IMG/VR virus record: IMGVR_UViG_3300025769_000234
Span: 1-43,771 of that record
Source: a virus
Reading direction: 5' to 3' (one strand)
DNA: 43,771 bases
In this document: positions 15,722 through 22,792 of the stretch, piece by piece
How the letters are laid out: each line of letters begins with the position of its first letter
Position numbering within the stretch: the stretch's first letter is position 1
Program-made: the position numbers and the translations under genes
The notes under the pieces: model-generated
What the model saw: the letters and a program-made list of their open reading frames with translations, nothing else
What the model was told of the DNA's origin: nothing
The model's database searches: none

Positions 15722-16120
15722 ATGGATTCCCCCACACTTACCAGCAGCCTCGAACACTGCCACTCGTACGCCGAATGGGTCATTTCCCAGTCGAGCGCAG
15801 ACTTTCACGACATCCAGCGTGTCAACCCTGGCGAGTACGCCGAAGCCGTTAGCGCCCGACTGATGGAGCGCATCACGGATCACATCGGCCACCCGTCTCA
15901 CGCATCGGCGGTCATCTGCACCGCAACCATTGAGGAGTACGCAATCGCTTGCTCCATGTGCTTCGGCATCAAGTTTGACGATTCAATCGACGCGTCGGCA
16001 TTGTCTGCGCTCATTGAGAAGCACAAGAACCTCAGCATGGGCATGTACCTCATGATCCTTGCTGCATCCATCATCATCCAACGACTCGACGCTAACCACA
16101 AGGAGAACTCCAATGGCTGA
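15722..16120 (+). CDS. Unknown 132-residue protein with hydrophobic C-terminal helix
   Basis: A mostly helical protein ending in a hydrophobic stretch (GMYLMILAASIIIQRL, about residues 107-122) that may be a membrane segment or a buried helix. It contains several Cys/His (ICTATIEEYAIACSMCFGIK). The family is not recognised. It overlaps the AAA+ gene by 8 nt, so the two are probably made together. Confidence 0.7.
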   Translation: MDSPTLTSSLEHCHSYAEWVISQSSADFHDIQRVNPGEYAEAVSARLMERITDHIGHPSHASAVICTATIEEYAIACSMCFGIKFDDSIDASALSALIEKHKNLSMGMYLMILAASIIIQRLDANHKENSNG

Positions 16121-17720
16121 CTACTACACCTGCGAACACAACTACGAGCTGTACACGGGCAGCGCCCTCAACTACACCAACTACTGCGGCATAGCGCACA
16201 GCACCATCGAGGCTGCTGAGGCGTGTTGCCACGACCACAACAGCTTATGCAAGCGTGATGGGGTCAACGCGCTCCGTCGTGTGAGGTGCAAGCCGCGAGC
16301 AAGTATGCACGACTCCGACCTCCATGTGGTGGGCGGCTTGCTCCGCGATATCGTGCCGCCTTCCACCAAGCAGGTGCCGCCGGTTACTTGGGATGACTAC
16401 ATCAACCAACGGCGCGCTACCGAGGGCGGCTCACCCCGCTCCTTTGAGGGCTTCCTTGAAGTGCTGCGCGCGACCTACATCGAGATTGGCGACCGTGGGA
16501 CATACACCCTGGCCCGTTGGGCAGAGAGGCTGTCTACCCAACCAGTACCACGCCTAAGGGCGGCCTTGATGGACGACATCGAGGACGCAAGGGGCAAGGC
16601 CGACAAAGCCCGCCCCGGTGGCAAGGCGTTCTGGAGGAACCATTCGCGGTTCATCTGCTTGGACTTCCTGAGGAGGTACCACGACGAAGCCTGCGTACTG
16701 CTCACCGCCCACCCCAAGCTGGACCACCTCGAACCCATCGTTGACCCCCAACCCCAACCCCAACTCGACCCCATGATCGACAACAACAAGACCGCCAACG
16801 AGATCGCCGCTGCCATCGCAGGTATCCTCACGCAAGGCCAGGGCCAGCAACAGGATGTGCAGGCACTCGCCAAGCAGGCTGCGCGTGACGCCATTGCGGA
16901 GGCAACCCGTGACGGCACCCTCACGATGTCCGTCGAGATCATCCGTCCCGACAAGGTGGTGATGCAGCTCCCCAAGGGTGAGGCCTTGCACGCTGCATTC
17001 ACCCCCACCATGCAAGCCATCGCCGCTGGCGAGTCACCTCTCCTCAAGGGCCCTGCGGGTACTGGCAAGTCCATGCTCGCCAGGCAAATCGCAACGGCGC
17101 TCGACCTGCCGTTCATGCACATGTCGTTGTCCGGCGGTACTGGCGAGCATCACTTCGTCGGCACGCGCTTGCCCAACAAGCGTGGTGAGTTCGAGCATGT
17201 CGGCACCCCGTTCCTCGATGCGTTCGAGAACGGTGGCGTGATGCTGCTCGACGAGATGGATGCCTGCGACGAGAATGTGTTGCTCTGCATCAACAACGGC
17301 CTCGCTAACGGCGAGCTGCCCGTGCCCGGTCGTGACGCCAAGCCGTACGCCACCAAGCACAAGGACTTCCGCCTCATTGCGGCGGCAAACACCTGGGGCT
17401 CTGGCCCCAACGCCATGTATGCAGGGCGCAACCAGCTTGACGCTGCAACGCTCGACCGCTTCATGTTGACCGAGGTGGATTACGACCGCGCCCTTGAGCG
17501 GTCACTTGTTCCGGACTTCCCGCTGCTTGTGAGTGCGTGGCACACGCTGCGTGACCAGGCCAGCCGAGCACAGCTGCGCCGCGTCGTGTCAATGCGTGGC
17601 CTCATTCGCTACGCCAAGATGATGCGCACCCACAACTGGGATGTCGAGAAGTGCCTCAAGCACGCAACGCAGTCGTGGTCTTCCGACGAGCGCAACGCCT
17701 GCAAGGTTCTGGAGGGTTGA
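16113..17720 (+). CDS. MoxR/CbbQ-type AAA+ ATPase with Cys/His-rich N-terminus
   Basis: A 535-residue protein. The C-terminal AAA+ domain has Walker A GPAGTGKS (about residues 313-320), Walker B VMLLDEMDA (about 376-384), sensor-1-like AAANT (about 423) and an arginine-finger-like ATLDRF (about 445), followed by a helical lid. The arrangement fits the MoxR/CbbQ/NorQ (dynein-related AAA_5) group, ring ATPases that remodel other proteins together with VWA-domain partners. The N-terminal 210 residues are unusual: a Cys/His-rich start (YTCEH...YCG.AH...CCHDH..LC) that may bind zinc, then a helical segment and a Pro/Gln linker (QPQPQLDP). A good Shine-Dalgarno (AAGGAG, 16100-16105) supports the ATG at 16113. 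The probable VWA-like partner follows 1 nt after the stop. Confidence 0.85.
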   Translation: MADYYTCEHNYELYTGSALNYTNYCGIAHSTIEAAEACCHDHNSLCKRDGVNALRRVRCKPRASMHDSDLHVVGGLLRDIVPPSTKQVPPVTWDDYINQRRATEGGSPRSFEGFLEVLRATYIEIGDRGTYTLARWAERLSTQPVPRLRAALMDDIEDARGKADKARPGGKAFWRNHSRFICLDFLRRYHDEACVLLTAHPKLDHLEPIVDPQPQPQLDPMIDNNKTANEIAAAIAGILTQGQGQQQDVQALAKQAARDAIAEATRDGTLTMSVEIIRPDKVVMQLPKGEALHAAFTPTMQAIAAGESPLLKGPAGTGKSMLARQIATALDLPFMHMSLSGGTGEHHFVGTRLPNKRGEFEHVGTPFLDAFENGGVMLLDEMDACDENVLLCINNGLANGELPVPGRDAKPYATKHKDFRLIAAANTWGSGPNAMYAGRNQLDAATLDRFMLTEVDYDRALERSLVPDFPLLVSAWHTLRDQASRAQLRRVVSMRGLIRYAKMMRTHNWDVEKCLKHATQSWSSDERNACKVLEG

Positions 17721-17721
17721 C

Positions 17722-18726
17722 ATGCCGAAGATGCTGCAACAGTTTCGCAATGACTCAACCCAATGGTTCACCCGCACGGTGTACGGGTACAACAAGAAGG
17801 ATGCGCGAGATGACTACGAGCGAGGCAAGGACGACAGCAAGCGTCAAGTTTACTGCGTCTACAACTACCGTACGGCGTCGGACTACATGGACATGTGGCA
17901 CCTCCCTGAGGACCATTCCGTGTGGCGCTGCGAGAAGTTCGGCGAGTTCGGCCGCGAGTATGTGCGCAAACACAAGAGCAAGGATCCGTTCTACCTGGGC
18001 AGGCAAACCCTTGAGAGCGTCGAGCAAGACTGGCTACGGGGCTGCAAGCAAGAGGAGATCAGGTCGATGTCCTCGAAGCTGCGGTCGAAGGCCGAGGGCA
18101 TGATCGTTAGCCGCAAGCGCAAGCGTCGCTACAACGGCGTCGTCGGCGAGGTTGACGCTGACCGTTGGGCTAACAGGCGATACGATCAGGCATTCGTTGA
18201 CCGCCCCCGCACGGGCAACAAGGGTGTCCCCATCGTCACGGTGCTGGCCCAGTTCGGCGGCAACGCCGGCAAAAGCCATGAGGAATTGCAATGGAACGGC
18301 GTCGCGGCCGTTGCCCTTTGCGACGCACTCACTAGCGCCGGGTGGTCTGTCGGGTTGCACATGTTTGCCGCCCACCAGAGCAACCACGACCGCAAGGTCA
18401 TGACGCTGCATTGTATGCCGATGAAGCGACCGGAGGACATGTTGAACCTGGGCATGGTTGGCGCAATGGCGTGCCACCCGTCAACCTACCGGGCTCACAT
18501 GTTTCGCCAGTACCAGGGCCTCGACTGGGTGAAGCCCGGCCCCGCCCATGGCACCCCCTTCACCATGGAGCGGTTTCGTGAAGAGCATTCCACCATGTTC
18601 GACCGACTGCGCGACACCATGCCGGGCAACACCATCGTGCTTGAGTCCAGCTACTCGGAGCGTGCCGCAGAGCAGCATGTGACCGATGCGCTCGACATCA
18701 TCAAGAATCCCATGATTCTGGGTTGA
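17722..18726 (+). CDS. Probable VWA-like partner of the AAA+ ATPase
   Basis: A 334-residue protein with a GGAGGG ribosome site inside the end of the AAA+ gene. The N-terminal half is charged and helical. The C-terminal half reads as a Rossmann/VWA-like fold: a strand VPIVTVLAQFGGNAGKS (about residue 169), a helix ending ALCDALTSAGWSV, a second strand VGLHMFAAHQS, later HCMPMKRPEDMLNLGMVGAM. MoxR/CbbQ ATPases are usually followed by VWA proteins, and the strand-helix-strand pattern agrees. The metal-site motif DxSxS of true VWA domains is not present at the first strand (LAQFGGNAGKS), so this would be a degenerate form. The partner role is inferred from context and fold pattern. Confidence 0.6.
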   Translation: MPKMLQQFRNDSTQWFTRTVYGYNKKDARDDYERGKDDSKRQVYCVYNYRTASDYMDMWHLPEDHSVWRCEKFGEFGREYVRKHKSKDPFYLGRQTLESVEQDWLRGCKQEEIRSMSSKLRSKAEGMIVSRKRKRRYNGVVGEVDADRWANRRYDQAFVDRPRTGNKGVPIVTVLAQFGGNAGKSHEELQWNGVAAVALCDALTSAGWSVGLHMFAAHQSNHDRKVMTLHCMPMKRPEDMLNLGMVGAMACHPSTYRAHMFRQYQGLDWVKPGPAHGTPFTMERFREEHSTMFDRLRDTMPGNTIVLESSYSERAAEQHVTDALDIIKNPMILG

Positions 18727-18734
18727 CGGGTAGG

Positions 18735-18767
18735 TGTAGCCATGCGTACAACCTGCGCATGGCTACA
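18735..18767 (+). promoter_or_regulatory. 12-bp inverted repeat spanning the start codon of the ribbon-helix-helix-like gene
   Basis: TGTAGCCATGCG (18735-18746) is perfectly repeated in inverse as CGCATGGCTACA (18756-18767) across a 9-nt loop. An outer pair GGGTAG (18728-18733) / CTACCC (18775-18780) adds to it. The right arm contains the ATG at 18759. In DNA it is a palindromic operator candidate; in RNA a hairpin that hides the start codon. Confidence 0.75.
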
Positions 18768-18998
18768 TCAAAATCTACCCGCCGTACTGCATCGCAGGGC
18801 CATGGCGGCTGGCGCCCCGGCGCTGGCCGCCCCAAGCTCTCACCCGAAAAGAAAGCAAGCGTCACCATCAGCATTCAGGTGTCGCCTGCGGAAGCCGACG
18901 CAATCCAGCGTGGGCAGGAATACTACGGGTACAGGGTTCGCTCCCCGTACCTGCGGCACATCATCATCAAGCACCTTGAGGAGGAGGGGCTGCGGTAG
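18759..18998 (+). CDS. Ribbon-helix-helix-like small DNA-binding protein
   Basis: A 79-residue protein. The basic N-terminal tail contains GGWRPGAGRPKL, a motif seen at the start of many small phage and plasmid DNA-binding proteins. The rest fits a ribbon-helix-helix: strand KASVTISIQV, helix A PAEADAIQRGQEYYG, helix B RSPYLRHIIIKHLEEEG. Such proteins repress transcription as dimers on short palindromes, and a 12-bp perfect palindrome lies on this gene's own start. A TTG at 18723 would add 12 residues inside the hairpin and is less likely. The 3' end overlaps the convergent nuclease gene by 32 bp. Confidence 0.7.
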   Translation: MATSKSTRRTASQGHGGWRPGAGRPKLSPEKKASVTISIQVSPAEADAIQRGQEYYGYRVRSPYLRHIIIKHLEEEGLR

Positions 18999-19275
18999 CG
19001 CACACTAAGCGCAACGCATCGTCCACCGACTCAACAACGGAGGCCTGGCCCGCCCATGCGGCGTGCCAGGCCTTTTCTTTTTCCGTCAACGCTCGCGCGC
19101 TTTTCGCCTTGCTGCCGTCCTTGATCTCGAACAGCAGGTTGACGCCCCGATAACCAACAACGACATCGGGGCACCCATTGCCAACGGTTGCGAGGCTAGT
19201 AACCGTTGCCCCGATCGCTCGCAATGCGCGGACGATCTCCGCCTGGTTCGCGTCCACCTTCGCTGCCCGCCGCAT
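18967..19275 (-). CDS. VRR-NUC-like PD-(D/E)xK nuclease
   Basis: A 102-residue protein (MRRAAKVDANQAEIVRALRA at the start). The core GCPDVVVGYRGVNLLFEIKDG holds the PD...(E)xK pattern of VRR-NUC and related phage nucleases: a D after GCP, then E and K in FEIKDG. Such small enzymes usually act as structure-specific or Holliday-junction-type nucleases in phage replication and recombination. The ATG at 19275 is preferred to an upstream ATG at 19416 because earlier residues do not fit the family. It overlaps the helicase-loader gene by 80 nt in another frame, an unusually long overlap, and its 3' end overlaps the convergent gene ending at 18998. Confidence 0.8.
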   Translation of the reverse strand: MRRAAKVDANQAEIVRALRAIGATVTSLATVGNGCPDVVVGYRGVNLLFEIKDGSKAKSARALTEKEKAWHAAWAGQASVVESVDDALRLVCATAAPPPQGA

Positions 19276-19786
19276 CGTCGATACGGTACTGGGCTGCAAT
19301 GGGCGCCGCAATGTGCAGCAAGTCTTGCGCTTGCCCGATTGCAACGACGGCATCGTCACGCTCGCCAATGTTGCGATACGCCTCCAGGAACCTCGCGCGT
19401 AGGCTGACAACCTCACCCGCTAGTAGGTTGCGGCACATCGCCTCCCAAGGCCCGCCAACCGCCTCGATCGCGCGGCGGGCAAGCGTTGATAGGTTTGGCT
19501 CGCCCGTGTACCCGACGCGCCCGATCTCCTTGCGCACGCTACCCCACGCTTCCTCAGCCGTCTCGCCTTGCGTTTTGCAAGTTTCTAGAAGCTGACCCGG
19601 GGTTGGCGGGAAAGGCTTGTTCGCACGCGACCACGCAATGGCCGCCGCAAGGATCATCTTGCCATCCGCATCGGACAGCAAAGCGTGCCACGCGCTAACG
19701 GTCGCGGCTGCATCGCCAGACCCAATGCGCTTGGGGTAGACCTCCGTGAGGATTGCCAGGACAGCTGCGGTTTCATCGCGGCTCAT
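19196..19786 (-). CDS. Replicative helicase loader (G39P-like)
   Basis: A 196-residue protein whose N-terminal domain follows the pattern of the loader of phage SPP1 helicase (G39P family): MSRDETAAVLAILTEVYPKR, then AATVSAWHALLSD, and a helix ending AIAWSRANKPFPPTPGQLLE. It would bring the host DnaB-type helicase to the initiator at the origin. The C-terminal region is longer than in short family members and ends in a Gly/Arg-rich tail. The start lies in an ATGA overlap with the DUF1376 gene, fitting joint synthesis of initiator and loader. No phage helicase gene is present, so the host helicase is probably recruited. Confidence 0.75.
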   Translation of the reverse strand: MSRDETAAVLAILTEVYPKRIGSGDAAATVSAWHALLSDADGKMILAAAIAWSRANKPFPPTPGQLLETCKTQGETAEEAWGSVRKEIGRVGYTGEPNLSTLARRAIEAVGGPWEAMCRNLLAGEVVSLRARFLEAYRNIGERDDAVVAIGQAQDLLHIAAPIAAQYRIDDAAGSEGGREPGGDRPRIASDRGNGY

Positions 19787-20514
19787 TGTGCGCCTCCGTT
19801 GAGCATGTTCTTGAAAGGGTTGGTCCCGTTAGTTCGGGGGGGTAGCGGTGTAGGTGTTGCGGATCGTTTGGGATGCACGGACTTCCATCCGCAACGCGAT
19901 GCGAGGTTGTACGCCTCGACCCATTGCGTTGCGGTCCAGTCCGCCGTGAGGTTCTTGAGCCACATCTCGCGGGTCCACATCGGCATGTTGCCGTCACGGC
20001 GGGTCGCGAGGTAGCCGTGCAAGGCTTGGTGCAGGTCATCCGGCATCGCGCCGTTGAGCCGCTCCCAATCCGTGATGGCCTTGGCAAGCTCGTCCTCGGC
20101 GTTACGCCGCCTCCTAGGCTTTGCCTCTGCCTTTGCTTCTGCCTTTGCATATGGCACCACACGCCCAGCATGTGCTGCGCTCTTCTTAGCGCGTGCTAAG
20201 CCAGCTTGGCGTCGCTTCTCGATAAGCTCCATCGCGTCGAGGCGCTCGTTGTGCAGCCTCGGGTTGTAGAGGTCGCCGTCCATGTCGGCCTCGAAGCACT
20301 CGCCAACGGGCCCCTCCAGCAGGGCGTCAACCTCAGCCTCGGTCATCTGGAGTAGCCCGCGCAGGTGTCGCCTGGGCACGGTGCCGTTCTCCCACTGCAA
20401 GGCGAGGATGCGGATGTACGCGCCCTGCTCGGCCAGCGTCATAAGCATGACCGAGGGCGATGCGAGCCAGTCGCGCGGGAAGAACTTGAAGTAGGGTAGG
20501 TAGTCATTCGCCAC
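19783..20514 (-). CDS. DUF1376 replication-initiator-like protein
   Basis: A 243-residue protein. The N-terminal domain YFKFFPRDWLASPSVMLMTL followed by EQGAYIRILALQWENGTVP is a clear DUF1376 (YdaU-type) sequence, found in phage replication proteins that play the role of lambda O. A basic linker with KAEAKAEAKPRRRR (about residues 122-135) and a second helical domain (GWKSVHPKRS near its end) follow. It probably binds the phage origin and, with the adjacent loader, recruits host helicase. It overlaps the Cro-like gene by 11 nt and the loader by 4 nt. Confidence 0.8.
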   Translation of the reverse strand: MANDYLPYFKFFPRDWLASPSVMLMTLAEQGAYIRILALQWENGTVPRRHLRGLLQMTEAEVDALLEGPVGECFEADMDGDLYNPRLHNERLDAMELIEKRRQAGLARAKKSAAHAGRVVPYAKAEAKAEAKPRRRRNAEDELAKAITDWERLNGAMPDDLHQALHGYLATRRDGNMPMWTREMWLKNLTADWTATQWVEAYNLASRCGWKSVHPKRSATPTPLPPRTNGTNPFKNMLNGGAQ

Positions 20515-20740
20515 GGATCAGATCCTCCGGGCTGACATCCAGGTTCCAGTAGTGCTTGGCCTCGTACGCCAGCAGACGCGCCGCCTGCTTGGGTACGCCA
20601 CCGCGCTTCTTCCAGTAACGGACGGCGCCCTCGGTCATGCCTAGGGCCGCGGCCAGCGAGGTGACTCCACCCGCCTTGGCGATGATGGTGTCCAGCGCGT
20701 CGAGCGGGCTCGGCGCGGGACTGGGGTTGGTGCTGTTCAT
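20504..20740 (-). CDS. Cro/YdaS-like helix-turn-helix repressor
   Basis: A 78-residue protein with a helix-turn-helix of the YdaS/Cro kind: GGVTSLAAALGMTEGAVRYW (about residues 24-43), then KKRGGVPKQAARLL, and an LDVSPEDLIRGE end common in this family. It is the first gene of the leftward unit and probably binds the divergent promoter region just upstream to control both units. The start codon sits 6 nt from a good -10 element, so its mRNA should be leaderless. No CI-type partner is seen. Confidence 0.85.
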   Translation of the reverse strand: MNSTNPSPAPSPLDALDTIIAKAGGVTSLAAALGMTEGAVRYWKKRGGVPKQAARLLAYEAKHYWNLDVSPEDLIRGE

Positions 20741-20748
20741 GTGCGCAC
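20741..20748. promoter_or_regulatory. Palindromic operator candidate GTGCGCAC
   Basis: A perfect 8-bp palindrome between the leftward -10 element and the start codon at 20740. The heptamer TGCGCAC recurs at 20793-20799 within the spacer of the rightward promoter, 51 bp away (about five helix turns). It is a plausible binding site for the Cro-like protein. Confidence 0.5.
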
Positions 20749-20774
20749 CATAAGCCTCTGCGAAAAAATGTCAA
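20747..20774 (-). promoter_or_regulatory. Leftward early promoter (leaderless)
   Basis: On the minus strand TTGACA (20774-20769), a 16-nt spacer and TATGGT (20752-20747) lie 6 nt from the ATG at 20740. Transcription should start at or next to the start codon. Confidence 0.75.
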
Positions 20775-20781
20775 CAGGCCC

Positions 20782-20809
20782 TTGACAGCGGCTGCGCACG
20801 CGCTACCGT
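20782..20809 (+). promoter_or_regulatory. Rightward early promoter (leaderless)
   Basis: TTGACA (20782-20787), a 16-nt spacer and TACCGT (20804-20809) lie 6 nt from the ATG at 20816. This mirrors the leftward promoter exactly; the two -35 boxes are back to back, 7 bp apart. Confidence 0.75.
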
Positions 20810-20815
20810 ACCCAT

Positions 20816-21649
20816 ATGACTGATAACTCCCTCTCCCCGGCACCGCACGGCCTTGAGGCTGGCGTGCCCATGGAGGTCTACCAGTCGTGGGAGGGCATCT
20901 CAGCGCATGATCTCATGCTGCTGAGCCGCAGCTACGCCCACTACCGGGAGGCCAAACTAAACCCCAAGGAGCCGACGCCTGCGATGCGCTTCGGCTCTGC
21001 GGCTCACACCTGGATTCTTGAGCCGGAGATTGCGCCCGACCAGATCGTGGTTGCGCCCACGGTAGACCGCCGCACCAAGGCGGGCAAGGAGGCTTGGGCA
21101 GACTTCCAGGCCATGTCGAACGGGCGCACGATCATCTCCGAGGAGGAGGCGCACCACCTCTCCAAGATGGCAAGCGCCGTCGCTTCATCGCCCGCTGCAA
21201 TGGATGCCCTCGGTGCGGCACCTTGGCGGGAACACTCATGTCGCTTCAAGCGGCATGGCGTTGCGGGGCGCTGCCGCCCCGACGCAGCGGGCCACGGCAT
21301 CATCGTGGACCTCAAGACTACGCAAGATGCCAGCCCGGCTGAGTTCCGCAGGACTGCGGCAACCTTCCGCTACCACTGGCAGGCCGCGTGGTACATCGAC
21401 AGCCTCAACCCCATCCTGGGCTCCAACCCGTTTGTGTGCGAGTTTGTCTTCGTTGTCGTCGAGCGCCAGCCCCCCTACAGCGTCGGGGTCTACACGCTTG
21501 ACGATCAGGCCCTGGACGCAGCGCGTCAGGGCATCGAGTCCGCACTTGAGGTGTACCGCTTGGGCGAAGAGTCCCCGGGCTACGCCAGCGCGGATGCTTG
21601 CCAAGAACTTTCTCTTCCCCGCTGGGCCATCGACCGTGACAATGCCTGA
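20816..21649 (+). CDS. recE: RecE-like exonuclease (exonuclease VIII type)
   Basis: A 277-residue protein. The family signature MRFGSAAHTWILEPE (about residue 57) is followed by the nuclease core: GRCRPDA (about 151) and IIVDLKTTQDASPAEFR (about 163), with the D and the D-x-K of a PD-(D/E)xK nuclease, then YHWQAAWYIDSL. It digests one strand from double-strand ends to give single-stranded DNA for the annealase encoded two genes on. It is close in size to phage-encoded RecE C-terminal domains. Its stop overlaps the next gene by 8 nt. The mRNA appears leaderless. Confidence 0.88.
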   Translation: MTDNSLSPAPHGLEAGVPMEVYQSWEGISAHDLMLLSRSYAHYREAKLNPKEPTPAMRFGSAAHTWILEPEIAPDQIVVAPTVDRRTKAGKEAWADFQAMSNGRTIISEEEAHHLSKMASAVASSPAAMDALGAAPWREHSCRFKRHGVAGRCRPDAAGHGIIVDLKTTQDASPAEFRRTAATFRYHWQAAWYIDSLNPILGSNPFVCEFVFVVVERQPPYSVGVYTLDDQALDAARQGIESALEVYRLGEESPGYASADACQELSLPRWAIDRDNA

Positions 21650-21824
21650 CCCCTCTAACGCCTGCTGCATCTGCGAACTCCCGATCCTTGGCTGGGGGCA
21701 CAACCCCTGGCCGTGGGCCAACCTCCAAGAAAACCCCGGGGCCAAATGCTGCTCCGCTTGCAACGACATGTATGTCATCCCCGCACGCATTGAACTTATC
21801 GTCGGGAGCCTGATGGTCAAATGA
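21642..21824 (+). CDS. Small C4 zinc-finger-like protein between recE and recT
   Basis: A 60-residue protein with two Cys pairs, CCIC (residues 8-11) and KCCSAC (about 36-41), and the spacer LGWGHNPWPWA, ending VIPARIELIVG. The pattern 'CxxC..G.(H/N)NP.P......CC..CN....ARI' occurs in many small phage proteins and predicts zinc binding. It overlaps both neighbours (8 nt with recE, ATGA with recT), so it is co-translated with the recombination enzymes and may assist them. Its function is not known. Confidence 0.8.
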   Translation: MPDPSNACCICELPILGWGHNPWPWANLQENPGAKCCSACNDMYVIPARIELIVGSLMVK

Positions 21825-22513
21825 ACGAACTCCAACAGCAACAGAACTCTCCCGTCCCCACGGACAAGGGCGCCGAGATGTGGCGCTACGCGCAAGCGTT
21901 GTCCAAAGCGAACATCATCCCCAAGACCTTCCAGGGCCACGCAGCCAACTGCTTCGTCGCCATGGATATGGCGAACCGCCTCGGCGTCGGCGTCATGGAG
22001 ATCATGCAGAACACCTATGTGGTGCATGGCACCCCTGGGTTCAGCGCCCGCTACACCATCGCCATGTGCAACAACAGTGGCGTGTTCAAGGGTCCGATCT
22101 GCTGGACCGAATCGGGCAAGGGTGACGACCTGAGCGTGACCGCGTACGCTTATGTCGCTGCAACTGGTGAGCGTGTTGAGTACACCGTCGATATGGCGAT
22201 GGCAAAGGCTGAGAAGTGGACAACCAATCCGAAATATCGGACCATGCCTAGCCTGATGCTAAAGTACCGCAGCGGTAGTACCCTCGTGAAGCTGTACAAC
22301 CCGGGGTGCCTGCTTGGAATGCAGACCGCCGAAGAGCTTGAAGATATGCGCCACGCAAGTGCCGCACCTGCGGTGATTGAGTACGCCCCTCAGATCGAGG
22401 AGGCGGAAGAAGAGAAAGCCCCTGCTGTTGCAGCATCCGGCGGGGGTGAGCCTGAGTTGTCCGACGAGCTTGAGCGAGCAGCGGACGAACTGTTCAGCAC
22501 GCCTCCCAACTGA
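21821..22513 (+). CDS. recT: RecT-family single-strand annealing protein
   Basis: A 230-residue protein with the RecT core: MWRYAQALSKANIIPKTFQG, NCFVAMDMANRLGVGVMEIM, QNTYVVHGTPGFSARYTIAM and later TNPKYRTMPSLMLKYRS. It coats single strands produced by the exonuclease and pairs them with complementary DNA, as needed to build concatemers or recombine. An acidic Glu/Ala tail (after residue 190) may bind a partner such as host SSB or the exonuclease. The start makes an ATGA overlap with the zinc protein. It is the last gene of the rightward unit. Confidence 0.9.
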   Translation: MNELQQQQNSPVPTDKGAEMWRYAQALSKANIIPKTFQGHAANCFVAMDMANRLGVGVMEIMQNTYVVHGTPGFSARYTIAMCNNSGVFKGPICWTESGKGDDLSVTAYAYVAATGERVEYTVDMAMAKAEKWTTNPKYRTMPSLMLKYRSGSTLVKLYNPGCLLGMQTAEELEDMRHASAAPAVIEYAPQIEEAEEEKAPAVAASGGGEPELSDELERAADELFSTPPN

Positions 22514-22743
22514 ACAGTTACTCGGGCCGGGAGGCGTGTTCGTGCGGGACGCGCCTCCCACCTACAACCGTGGCGTCTCGTTACTCCGTCACGGTTAGGG
22601 GGAGGGAGGTTTTTTTGCTGGCTTCCGCTCCCCCACCCACAACGGCATCCGCAGCCACTTCAAGCGATAAGACAAGGGGTCGAGTGGAGCAGGCGAGGAA
22701 CCCCATGGGGGGGAGCCTCACGCGGATGCCGCCTTACATGAAA
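22514..22743. other. Non-coding gap after recT with inverted repeats and G-rich tract
   Basis: No gene is supported. Two stems can be drawn on the plus strand: GGGAGGCG...CGCCTCCC (22530-22560 area, 15-nt loop) and AACCGTG...CACGGTT (22566-22596 area, 17-nt loop). The second is followed by a purine-rich tract and seven T, perhaps a weak terminator for the recET unit. A second G-run (GGGGGG near 22710) lies further on. Confidence 0.45.
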
Positions 22744-22775
22744 GAGCCCCCGGCAGCTTGCGCTGTCGGGGGCTC
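22744..22775 (-). terminator. Hairpin ending the late operon
   Basis: A 13-bp stem (GAGCCCCCGACAG / CTGCCGGGGGCTC on the minus strand, one G-T pair) with a 6-nt loop lies 17 nt after the stop of the last late gene. A short TTTC follows on the minus strand. It separates the late operon from the convergent recET unit. Confidence 0.7.
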
Positions 22776-22792
22776 GCAACATGACTACACCA

